Below are positions 44,094-59,800 of a stretch of 64,000 nucleotides of DNA, one piece after another. Both the position numbers and the translations under genes were made by a program. The notes beneath the pieces were generated by a model. That model saw only the letters and a program-made list of their open reading frames with translations. It did no database searches and was not told where the DNA came from. The stretch comes from Gyrodactylus bullatarudis (lineage: Eukaryota; Platyhelminthes; Monogenea; Gyrodactylidea; Gyrodactylidae): assembly GCA_012064415.1 (NCBI GenBank), contig SSNU01000294.1, positions 310,001-374,000 of the forward strand, read 5' to 3'. Every line of letters begins with the position of its first letter. Position 1 is the stretch's first letter.

Positions 44094-44891
44094 TTCCTAT
44101 GTCATCGGTAGCTCAGCTCAAAACCAATCTCGAGGAACACTTAACTCAGTTAATGTATATTCATTTTATTGAACTACACTAAACGTTGAAATAACTGTCT
44201 AAAATTGAAAAAGAAGGGAGATTTTGGTGAATTCATTTATTTTTTGAATTACATCATAATTTCTTCGAGCGAACAAGGCTAGAAGTAAGGACTGATACTC
44301 AGAGTATTACTTGAATGAAGATAAAACATAATGTACTTCTTTTTTCCTCTTTAATAAGGGATAATAATAAGTAACAGATAATCTCTTATGTATATATCCC
44401 TTGTTGAAGGAAAAAAAAGGTAAAAAATAAAAACAAAATCATTGATTAATAAGTTGGAAAAAAGGCTAATTTCGTGAGACAACAAATTCTCTTCGTATTC
44501 TCATTTTTTTGGTGACGTAGTAAAAAATAATTCGAGGTTTTCCATCAATCTTTTCAATAAAAACTGTTTTAATTCCAATGTTCTTTGAAGTTGGTTTTGA
44601 ATTTCTTGATATGTGTAAAATAAAATTTAGTTTTTGCTTATGTTGGTTTACCGAATCATTTTATAGAAAGATTCAGATTCAAGTGTATAAATAGTATATT
44701 TTGTAAACCTTGGATAAATCAAAAAGACGCTTATTCTGGAAGAACTGCTTGGGATTGTAGCAGCAAAAATGGGCCAAAAATGGTTCAATCAATTAATCAA
44801 TTGAGATGGAAAGACATTCGTAAATTCTTAACTTGTCTGACAGAAAAAGGTGTTAAAAAAAAAGATTTGCGTTAGACACACTGATCTGGTT
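44094..44891. other. PAK 3' flank; no other gene
   Basis: A short piece, 'CATCGGTAGCTCAGCTCAAA' (about 44104), is again Penelope-derived. The rest is presumably 3' untranslated and intergenic DNA of the minus-strand kinase gene. Confidence 0.4.
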
Positions 44892-49047
<4,156 letters not shown>

Positions 49048-49304
49048 GATCCGAATTGAGTAAGAGTAATAAAATCCACCAAGATATGCAGTTAATTTTT
49101 TTCAATCAAGTTAGAACGATCGATTACGCAGTACATTTGTTGTTGTAAAAATTGTTAATTAAGTTAATTTGAAAATACAATTTTCAAAATTATGATTTGA
49201 ATTAGTGGGGGAACTTTTTGAACGAATCAAGTTTAAATCGTGATTTGTTTATTTTCATTTGTTTCAGGCCCCACGTTTTAAATTACCACAGACCTAACGT
49301 GAAC
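49048..49304. promoter_or_regulatory. Shared upstream region of PAK and eL6
   Basis: 257 bp separate the divergent start codons. A pyrimidine-rich acceptor, 'TTTCATTTGTTTCAG' (ending 49267), lies 37 bp before the eL6 ATG, so eL6 probably has a spliced 5' leader, a common feature of ribosomal protein genes. Confidence 0.5.
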
Positions 49305-50048
49305 ATGAAAAAGTCTGCTCCCACTACTAAGCCTGCTGTTAAACCAGCTAAAGCTGCAACAAAGGACAAAAATTCCTCAAAAGGTTATAAAAAATTACCA
49401 TTCAAGTCAGATGCTGACTTCGCAAGAGCTAAAGAAACTATCAAGAAAGTTGGACAAACCAGGCTTCAAAAACTTCGGCAGGAATTCTGTTCAAAAGATG
49501 CCAAAGCTAGATCTGCTCGTTCTTTAATGACTCAATCTGCTAAAAAGCATTTCAATATTACTCCTGTTAATAAGAAACCTTTCAAATACAGGAAAACCCT
49601 TACTCCTGGTACAGTATTAATACTTCTTGCTGGTAGACATAAGGGAAAAAGAGTTGTTCTGCTCAAGAATATGGAAAAAGGTCTTCTCCTTGTTACCGGT
49701 CCATTTAAAGTTAATGGTGTTCCAATTAGACGAGTTAACCATCGCTATGTCATTGCTACCAAAACTAAATTGGATATTAGCTCTGTCAAAGTCCCTGAGC
49801 ACATAAATAGTGAATACTTCGCCAGACAAGATTTGGTTGAAAAGAAAAAGGACAATGTTGATCAAATTTTCGCATCAACCAAAAAAGTCTACAAACACTC
49901 TGAGAAAAGATCTCAAGATCAAAAGACCGTTGATACAGCCCTACTTGGTGTTATTAAGAAGCATCCTCAAGGAAAGCTTTTCAAATCATACCTCAAGGCC
50001 AAGTTCTGTTTGAAGAAGGGACAATATCCCCATGCAATGGTCTTCTAA
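49305..50048 (+). CDS. RPL6: 60S ribosomal protein eL6 (247 aa)
   Basis: A component of the large cytosolic ribosomal subunit. The start is set at ATG 49305 (MKKSAPTTKPAVKPAKAATK, the usual Lys/Ala/Pro leader); a longer frame to 49218 crosses a splice acceptor. The conserved core is clear: LTPGTVLILLAGRHKGKRVV, LLLVTGPFKVNGVPIRRVN, FVIAT-like YVIATKTKLDIS, and the C-terminal KGQYPHAMVF. The usual 'RN..L..GI.R.S.S.MY.KK' segment ahead of the core is not recognisable; in its place is DADFARAKETIKKVGQTRLQ. So the N-terminal third is diverged or partly missing, unless an upstream exon supplies it. The single long exon is otherwise intact. Confidence 0.9.
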   Translation: MKKSAPTTKPAVKPAKAATKDKNSSKGYKKLPFKSDADFARAKETIKKVGQTRLQKLRQEFCSKDAKARSARSLMTQSAKKHFNITPVNKKPFKYRKTLTPGTVLILLAGRHKGKRVVLLKNMEKGLLLVTGPFKVNGVPIRRVNHRYVIATKTKLDISSVKVPEHINSEYFARQDLVEKKKDNVDQIFASTKKVYKHSEKRSQDQKTVDTALLGVIKKHPQGKLFKSYLKAKFCLKKGQYPHAMVF

Positions 50049-50314
50049 AATATAAATTTATATCGTTAAATTCCTTTTGAAACTCTTAGTACTATAGTAG
50101 ACAGATCTCTAGATGCATTTTATGAAACTTTCATTCTTTAATTACTAAATGAATTAGTTTGTGTGTCCAGAGAGCTGATAATAGTATGAATTCATAGGCT
50201 TAAATACATAATGAATGATAGTTTTCACAAATTATTCAGATACTAATTCAAAAGCTTGGACTAATTGGACTTGGCATAAGAAGAGTATTGATTTTTTCCC
50301 GAATATAAATTTAT
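50049..50314. other. Convergent 3' flanks of eL6 and uS12
   Basis: The two genes converge across 266 bp, which must hold both 3' untranslated regions and polyadenylation signals. 'AATATAAATTTA' elements occur near both stop codons. No other gene is present. Confidence 0.6.
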
Positions 50315-50752
50315 TTAAGAACGAGGTCTTTCTTTAATACCTTTGTACAAAGCTTTAAGGGAAACGTTACAGACTTTGACGACTTTGAATCTGACACCAG
50401 GAATATCACCGACAGCGTGACCTTTACGACCGAAACCAGCGATAAGAACTTCGTCGTTTTCTTCGATAAAGTTTAAACAACCATCATTAGGGACGAAAGC
50501 TGTAATGACTTTGGTGTTTTTGAGTAGTTGAACTTTAACACACTTTCTGATAGCTGAGTTGGGCTGTTTAGCACCGACGCCGACTTTACTTAAAACCATA
50601 CCTTTAGCATGAGAGGCACCTCCGAAAGGATCTGATTTGTATCTGTTACCAAGATGATTTTTCTTGTATTTTTTGTCAGCCCATCTTTCTTCTCTTCTGA
50701 CTTTAGCAAGTTTCTTAGCAGTATGTAATCCGGATGGTTTACCACGACCCAT
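50315..50752 (-). CDS. RPS23: 40S ribosomal protein uS12/RPS23 (145 aa)
   Basis: uS12 sits at the decoding centre of the small subunit and affects fidelity. The frame is a single exon starting [20 protein letters not shown] and ending GIKERPRS. Universally conserved parts are present: [35 protein letters not shown] (the Pro in QPNS is hydroxylated in eukaryotes), [18 protein letters not shown] and [20 protein letters not shown]. The length is within two residues of the usual animal 143. It diverges from the dynein gene across 102 bp. Confidence 0.97.
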   Translation of the reverse strand: MGRGKPSGLHTAKKLAKVRREERWADKKYKKNHLGNRYKSDPFGGASHAKGMVLSKVGVGAKQPNSAIRKCVKVQLLKNTKVITAFVPNDGCLNFIEENDEVLIAGFGRKGHAVGDIPGVRFKVVKVCNVSLKALYKGIKERPRS

Positions 50753-50854
50753 TTTGTAATTTTATCTTATGTTAAACAATCCCTAAAGCAAAGCAATTTA
50801 ATTTAATTTTTGTGTTTGAATGGATTGTTATAGAAAAGTTTAAAATTTGTTGTT
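50753..50854. promoter_or_regulatory. 102-bp divergent upstream region, uS12/dynein
   Basis: Both start codons face outward from this 102-bp AT-rich spacer, so any promoters and leaders must overlap. A constitutive ribosomal gene and a cilia gene sharing so short a region is notable. No known cilia-factor (RFX X-box) site was recognised by eye. Confidence 0.5.
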
Positions 50855-53800
50855 ATGGAAAATGTAGAAGATAAATCTGAGAGATCTAAAATTGATGATC
50901 TTTCCTGCTATTATGATAAAAAAGTTACATTAGATAGTTCTCTAAAGAAGCATCCGAGTATAAAGACTAAAACTCTTCTAAGAAAATCTCTTGAAAATGG
51001 AGACATTCCCGTCAAGATTACTGAAACGAATCTACGAAAATTTAATGAAAGTCATTCAGATTTGAATGAAGATACATTTTCTCCTGTATCTTTTGAGCCT
51101 AAAGTTATGGTTCCATTTGAGACAAAACCAGGAAATAAGCCTCGACAGGTTGAAATTGAAGAGTAAGTTCATTATTTATGAATATTTCAGAAAAAAACGA
51201 GAATATCTTTTAATCCAAATACAAGACCACTTGAACTATGAATACAACATAAGTTCTGACAGTCTTATTCAAAGGAATATTAAAGATATGAAAAATAAGA
51301 TTGAAGACACACATAATTTTCTACCATTGGAGCTGTTTGATGATGAACTCCACGAGACCCGTACTCCAAACGAATGGCTAGAACTAGGGAATGTAGGATC
51401 CTTCCGAAAGCCGATTCCGGGAGTTGCATTAATTCCATTTCATAATGAAGCTCAAAATTGTAATTTTATTAACTTTAATACTACTGGAAAAATTTAAACG
51501 TAATTTTTATTTCAGATGAAATTTCAGACGTAAAAATTATATGGAAATGGCAGAAAGTTGGAGTATTAAACCATTCAGAAAAATCTAAGCTCTGGCTAGT
51601 TCAAAAGTTAGATCAAGATGGAAAAATTCTTGACGAATCAAACCACAGAGTTGTTAACTCAGCGATTGACTTTGATGGAAATTTTACTGAAAGCAAGAAC
51701 CAATATTGGATTCCTAGATTAAGGTTGATGTTTTTGGCAGAAGATCCAAAAAAATTTGCAAAAAGAATAAATTCTGCTTTTTTAGCTCGAAAAGAATGTG
51801 AATCCCTATTAGTATACAACCTTTATGTTGACAGCATGCCTCAAACAAGCGAAGATCAACTACCAGAAGAAGCGTTGAATAAAGTGGGAAGTAGACTTCG
51901 TAAAGAATTTAAAAATCTTCCTAAACTTGAAAATACGATTCAGAAATTCAAAGAGGAACACATTGTTGAATACAATCGTTGTATGAATAATCTACAGTTA
52001 AGAAAAGCCGTCATTGAAGACCCAAACTCCTATGAGTTTATCAAGATAATTGATGAAATTCCAGCCAAGATACCTAAAAGGGGAACAATAGATATTCCTT
52101 CTTTTGAAATGGATTTAGTTAAGCAAAACTTTCTCCAAAAAACATTTTACTCATCTCCGTATGCAATAAAAGCTCTTAATAAGACAATGGAACATTGCAT
52201 TATAGCGAGGAATAAATGCTTTTTTGAAACTTCTCTAACTAATCCGAGTAACATTCAAGAGTTCCAAGACATACAATTCGAGAAAATCTCAAAAGTATCC
52301 CACTTTCTTAAGAATGTTTGGGTTGAAAATATTTCCAAGGATATTTGTTTTGCCTTGAAAGATAGTGGGAAGGGATGGTTCAATATTTGTGAGCCAGAAT
52401 ATCATGTTTATCGTCTGTGTAAACTCAAACTTTTACTCAATGTCATTCGGTTTATGATGCAAGATGCATTGAGATATCTTGTGATAGATTCCCTGAATAA
52501 GTTCAAAATCTTGGTGGAAAATGCCTGCCAGAGTTCTGTTAATATTCAATCTGATTATACATGGGATAGTGATTTCTCTTCTTCAACGATATTGTAATTC
52601 TAATATTTTAACTATAACTTTGTATATCTAATATTTTAATCAATGATTTTAGGCCGAATGATAAACCTATATTCTCTTTGGAATTATTTTTAACACAAGA
52701 AGGACCAAAGTACTCCCATGATCTGGAGAATATTGACGATGTTTTCATGTTGGTTATAAATAAACTATTGAACTCCATCCAAGATATTCCTCATGTTGAA
52801 TCAGTAAGAATAAATTTTTATTACATTTTTAGAGTGTCATGAAAGGAATTAAATGGACCGAGAAACAGCTCCTTGAAGCAGTTGGCATCAGAGAAGAGTT
52901 TGTTGAAAAAATAAAATCTAATTTCAAGACAATGATCTCTGCCACAGTTCCCGTACTGAGATCGTACGCAAAACTTTATGAAAGATTTGTTGAGTTGAAT
53001 GAAATGGACGTTCATTCTTATGTTCTGTACGTATACCTTTTTTAAAAAAAATTTTCCTCAATTTAACAAAGTGAACTGAAAAAAGATAATTTTCTTTGAT
53101 TATAATAATAATAATTACACTGATAGAGATTGAATATTTTTTTAAAAAGTATTTTATTCTAGATATGAAATTCTGATGTAAAATTTTACGCTGATCACGA
53201 ATCTGGTATTTAATTATTGGTGAAAAACTGATATAATAATCCCTATTTTTTTTAGTTTATACGAAACTGAAAAACACGACGCTAATGAAATTAAACGTCA
53301 GGTCGACCTACAATTAAAGTATGAGGATGAGTTAGACGATGCCATTCCTCAGAGTATCATAATTGGTCCCTATTTTATCAGTACGGAAAAAATGAAAAAG
53401 TCCCTTGTTGAAAAGAGAAAGAAAATGGCAAATGCTGTTTTGGAAGTTTTGGCTCGAAAATTAAGAAAACAAGCAGATAATGTCTGTGAAACATTCAATG
53501 GAATCGCAAAGAGATTCTATGTCAAACCAAATAATATTGAAGAATTAGTCGAATTAAAAAAGTATATTGAAAATATCCCGACTCTTTTGGAAGCTGGTCA
53601 GAATACAATTGAACAGGCAATGTCTGATTACAATCTAATTGAAGAATATTTTTACAATTTAAACCCTGATGACTTTAATGCAAAGTAAGTTTACTGAACC
53701 TCAAGAAAAAGAAATTTTATTATTAAATTATTTGTTGAGCTCGGAAAACGAACGAAGGATTATTTGTGTATAAAACTTTATTTTCGTCGGTTCTCTTCAG

Positions 53801-56800
53801 ACCAAACTCCGAATTTAGATATATTTATGTTAGAGTAGGCCAAATTTATCAACAAAATCTCGATTGAAAACGACAATAAGATTTTTTCAATGAATTTTAC
53901 TACTAGAAAGGTCAAAATTGAGATTTTTGAATAGTTTTTGCAACATTTTAAATAAAAATAGGGCTTATAGTAAAAATTGAGTCATTTTTCACATTTTGAA
54001 AGCAATTCCTAGGAAATTAAGTAAAGTTTGATGATTTTAGGGAAATTGGGATTTTTGTATATCAGAACAGGAAAAAATTTCAATTTGATTTTCAAAAATG
54101 TGTTTTTCTCGGTAAATTTTTAATTAAGGCATGAAAAATTGTTCGGAGAAAATAAAATTTTGTATTACTCTAATTTATATACATACATTTTTAAGAAACA
54201 TTAAAAAACTGACCAATAGATATTATTCATCCAAGATTGATCATAAATTAGAAGAAAAAGTTTTTAGTTTTCATCAACTGGAGTACAAATATTCATTCTG
54301 ATAATAATTTAATGGCATTTATTATTAACTTTAAAATTCAATGATTAAACCCCCAAGAATTTAAACCGAAGAAACCTGGTGAAATACATATTTTTCTCCT
54401 TCTTATAATGATGAATATATTAAATATGTTTTTTTAAGATGGACTGCTATTAGTTGGCCACATAAGATCAAACAGCTTGTCAATCGGATTCTTGTGGAAA
54501 TTGAGGAAAACGAAGAGAGATTCAGAAAAATTCAAATGTCTGATGTTGCGGCTTTCGATGATAAAATAGACAATATTGCGGTAAATATAAATCCATTAAA
54601 TTTATTTGATTCAATAAATCAGAAAATTCTTTCTTCAAATAATTTCAGATGCTTGTATCTAACCTGGCGACGTTCTCTCAAATCTCAAAAAGTCAACAAT
54701 ATGTTGTTGAAATCAATCGAATCGGTCGCCTTTTGATGGAAGCTCAAAACCAAGCGTTGCTCTATAATAACAGAGAAGTTCTTTTCAATATGCCCCAAAG
54801 GAATGTAGGTTTAAAAATTGAAATAACTTTACTTTAGTATGAGCGGTTAGCCAAGATTTCCAAGAATTTCGAGCCCTTCTCAGAATTTTGGATAGCAGTT
54901 AATAATTGGCTGAATGTCGAAGAATCAATTATGAATGACCCACTCTTATCCTTAAAAGCAAATGATATTATTGATTCAGTTAATAACATTCACAAAACAA
55001 TGTACAAGTCAATGAAAAGCTTTAGTGATCTCTTGAATGTTCAAGAGATTTGTAAGAAGATTAAAATAAAAATAGAAGAATTCAAACCATTTCTCCCATT
55101 GATAGAATCTTTAAAGAACCCTGGTATGAAGCCTCGACACTGGGAACTCCTTAGTAAGGAAGTTGGCTTTGAGGTAATTCCTAATTCCCATTTGACATTT
55201 TCTAAATGCTTCGAAATGGGTCTACAAAATCATATCGATATTGTCGTTGAAATCTCAAATCAAGCCGGGAAGGAATACAGCATTGAAAAGATTCTTAATA
55301 CGATGATTGCTGAATGGGAACAAGTTAAATTCGAAATAAAGCCACATAAAGCAACTGGTACATATGTCGTAAAAATCACTGAAGAAGACCTCCAATTAGT
55401 TGATGATCAAATAGTTATCACTCAACAATTAGGATTTGATCCAAATAAAGACTTTTATAAAGATCAAATAATCCAGTGGGAGAGAAAATTAAAGATAACT
55501 CAAGAAGTTCTCAAGGAATGGAGCCTATGCCAACGTCAATGGTTGTATTTAGAGCCAATATTCAGTTCTGATGACATTTCACGCCAACTACCCACGCTAA
55601 GCAAACATTTTCAGACTGTTAATCGAATCTGGCGTCGGTTGATGAAATCAGCAAAGGATAATCAGAGTATCATCACTTTTTGCTCGGAACACCGTCTACT
55701 GAACAGTTTGAAGCAATGTAACAAGTTAATGGAAACTATCCTTAAAGGATTATCCGAATATTTGGAAACAAAACGTCTCATATTCCCTAGGTTTTACTTC
55801 CTCTCCGATGATGAGTTGTTGCAGATTTTATCTCAGACAAAAGATCCACTTGCTGTTCAGTCCCACTTACATAAATGCTTTGAAAATATCTCACAAGTAA
55901 TTTATTGAAATCATTACTTAATAAGAAACTAAGTTCATTATAAAAATTATACAGTTTAAATGGTTGATTTTCTGACTTTAAATATTAATTTAAAAAGTCT
56001 AATTCAATTTTAAATTATTGTGACTTTAGTTGAAGTTTGAAGAGGATATGAAAATTACAGAAATGATTTCAGCTGAAGGTGAACATGTTACTCTCCTCAA
56101 TAGTCTTTGTCCAACCATAAATGTTGAGGAATGGATGCTCTTACTAGAGAGTAGTATGAGAGCATCTGTTAAAAATATGATCGCTACAACACTGAATGGC
56201 TACTCAAAAATGGATAGAAATGAATGGGTTCTTAAATATCCTGGACAGGCTGTGCTTGTTGTATCGCAAATTCTCTGGACTTTAGAAGTTAACAAAAATT
56301 TAGCTGAAAAGGGAAAAGCAGGTCTTGAGGAATATTATGAGGTACAAATGAATATCCTCAATCGTTTGAGAGAACTGGTTAGATCTGATGTTACTAAACT
56401 CCATCGTATCATTTTATCAGTCCTTATTATAATTGAAGTTCATGCTAGAGACGTTGTCAAAAAGCTTATTGATGAAAATGTCAACTCACCCTTTGATTTC
56501 GAATGGATTAGTCAATTGAGGTAAATTGAAAATAACAAAATTATCGTGAATTCATGTATTTTAATAAAAAACTTTCATTAAATTTTATTTGGCTAGATTA
56601 TTTTCAACAAATTGTTTTTTACATGATTAAAATTTTGTTTTTTCAAGTTTAAATTATCTACCTAAAATATTCCTTAAATTTCTTTAGATATCAATATCAT
56701 GATGAGGATAGCTTAAAGTTATGTGTTGTTAACGCTAAATTTGATTACGGCTATGAATACTTGGGAAATACGACACGTCTTGTCATAACTCCCTTAACAG

Positions 56801-59800
56801 ATCGATGTTATCTAACATTGACAGGTGCTTTGCATCTCAAGTTTGGTGGTGCTCCAGCAGGTCCTGCCGGCACAGGGAAAACTGAAACAACCAAAGATTT
56901 AGCAAAAGCTTTTGCATATCAATGTGTCGTATTTAACTGCTCGGATCAACTGGACTTTTTAGCTATGGGGAAATTCTTTAAAGGTCTAGCGTCATCTGGT
57001 GCCTGGGCATGTTTTGACGAGTTCAATAGAATTGATATTGAAGTATTATCGGTTATTGCTCAACAAATCGGTTCAATTCAAAATGCTCTGATACAAAAAG
57101 CCGATAGGATTTTCTTTGAAGGGAATGAAATAAACGTGAAACGTTCCTGTGCCATATTCATAACGATGAATCCTGGTTATGCTGGACGTACAGAGTTACC
57201 CGATAATCTTAAAGCATTATTCAGACCTGTATCTATGATGGTACCGGATTATTCAATGATTGCAGAAATATCTTTATTCTCTTACGGATTCTCTTTCTCA
57301 AAGTTGTACGCCAAGAAAATAACAACAACATTCAAATTGAGCTCAGAGCAGCTTAGCAGTCAAGATCATTATGACTTTGGCATGAGAGCTGTCAAAGCAG
57401 TTATTCTTGCTGCTGGCAATATTAAAAGACAAAATCCATCAATGGATGAAGAACTGATTTGTCTCAGAGCCATACGAGATGTAAATGTGCCCAAGTTTCT
57501 TGCGAATGACTTGCACCTCTTTAACGGAATTATTTCTGACTTATTTCCAAGCGTCAAGTAACTTGAATTCTTTTAAAGATCTAACATATAAAATAAATAT
57601 CATTCACCATTTTAGATTTCTCACGTAAGTTAAGACTTTTTTATTTACAAAGGATACTATGCCAAATCGTAGATAATTTAAAATTCATTGCTAAAAATTT
57701 CAAAATAGGGAACAGCCTATTGATTACACAAATCTCGTTAATGCCATCAAAGTACAAACTGTTAAGAAGGGTCTTATCAATGTTGAAAGTTTCATTTCAA
57801 AATGTATTCAGTTCTATGAAACTACCGTTGTAAGACATGGTCTCATGATTATAGGACCAACATGTTCAGGAAAAACTTGTGTAGGTTTTATGATCAATAT
57901 AAACCTATTTTAAAATACGATTTCCATTCTTTTGCTTCAAGAATTATCAAGTTGTTCAATCAGCAATATCAAGTCTGGCTGGTCAGCCTGCACCTGATGG
58001 TTCAATCTTTACCAAAGTTGAATGTCATGTTATAAATCCAAAATCAATAACTATGGGACAACTCTATGGAGAATACGACTCAATGACAAGAGAATGGAAT
58101 CATGGCATCCTAAGCTCTCTTATACGCGCAGGTTGCGAAGATCACCAGAAAAATATCAAATGGTATGTTTTTGATGGTCCCGTCGATGCGATTTGGATTG
58201 AAAGCATGAATACTGTGTTGGATGATAACAAAAAACTCTGTCTGAGTTCTGGAGAGATTATAAAACTCACAGAAGAAATGAAAATGATATTTGAAGTAGG
58301 AGATCTATCGGCTGCGTCACCAGCTACAGTTTCACGATGTGGCATGGTTTATATGGAACCAGATATCCTGGGCCTGGAACCTCTAATTGAGGCCTGGTTA
58401 ACCTACGAGATTCCTTATATTTTAGTTTCTAAGAAAGAGCGTCTCAAGCTTGTATTTGAACAATACTTTTATGCTTCAATCAAGTTTGTCAGAAACAATA
58501 TAAATGAATTGATACCTAGCACTGATGGCCATTTGACATTTAATTTATTGAAATTATTCTCAACATTTTTCAGTGTTTTTAATCCGGAAAAATCGAATTT
58601 TGCATCAGCTGAAAAAATTAAAAAGATAAAGCAAGATGAGAATCTTGAAGCAGCACTCAATAATTCTTCTAAAAATGTTAGTGATTTTCAATATCAAAAT
58701 AGAATAATTGTGAAATATTCTAATAAAAATATTGGCGCCAATTATAAAAAAGGTTAAAATTAAAAAATTATTTTTAGAGATATCCTCCAGACTTACTTTT
58801 ATTAATTGACGATGTCATTGAACCATACTTTATATTCTCCCTCATCTGGTCAATCGGCAATACTGGAGATAGTCAAGGTCGTCAACTGTTCAATGATTTT
58901 TTGAGAGAAAGAATGAAGACTGTTGTCAGTATGAATTCATTCCCTGATGAAGGCCTAGTCTATGACTACAAATTTGATGATTTTGGTCTCAGTCAATCCG
59001 GAAATGTCTCTGAAAGAGACCTTTCAACCAAGGTATGCAAAAATTTCTTGATTAATTCTCAACTTACAAAGAGAATATTTTTTCCAGATGTCTTGGAAAT
59101 TGTGGAGCTTTGATTTGACCAAGGTTGAAATAAAATCAGATACCAAATTTGAAAATCTCTACATTCCTACAGTTGAAAGCATAAGAAATGAAAACCTCAT
59201 TGACCTTTTGTTAAAGAATGGCCATCAAGTGCTGTGTACTGGGCCAACTGGTACTGGAAAAACAATTTGTATTACTAACAAACTAATCTCAGGAATGACG
59301 ATTGATTACATGCCTGAATTCATGACATTCAGTCCTAGGACCAATGTTAATCAAACTCAGGACATTATTGAAAGTAAACTTGAAAAGAGACGTCGTGGTG
59401 TGATGGGTCCGCCAATAGGAAAAAATTTAATCCTGTTTATTGATGATCTAAACATGCCAGCCCTTGAAGAATATGGAGCTCAGCCACCATTGGAATTAAT
59501 ACGCCAATTGATGGACTTTAAAGGTTGGTACGATAGAAAAGCAATTGGAGAGTTTATCGAGGTAACCGGAACCACTATAATAAGTGCTATGGGCTTACCT
59601 GGCGGAAATAGAAATCCCTTAAGTCAACGTCTCTTGAGACATTTCAACTATCTATCATTCAATGAACTGAGCAATGAAAATCTCATGACAATTTTTGGCA
59701 CCATTTTCAAACTTTGGCTGGGTAAATCAGAAGCTCTTTCTAGTGTTCTCAAGATTGCCGATAGCATTGTGGAAGCGACAATTGATTATTACAATGAAGT

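Noticed and set aside
51460..51515. Apparent stop codon (TAA) in dynein exon 2 suggesting a pseudogene
   Set aside because: A GT donor at 51460 and AG at 51514-51515 remove it as a 56-nt intron, and the joined frame continues with conserved dynein tail sequence.
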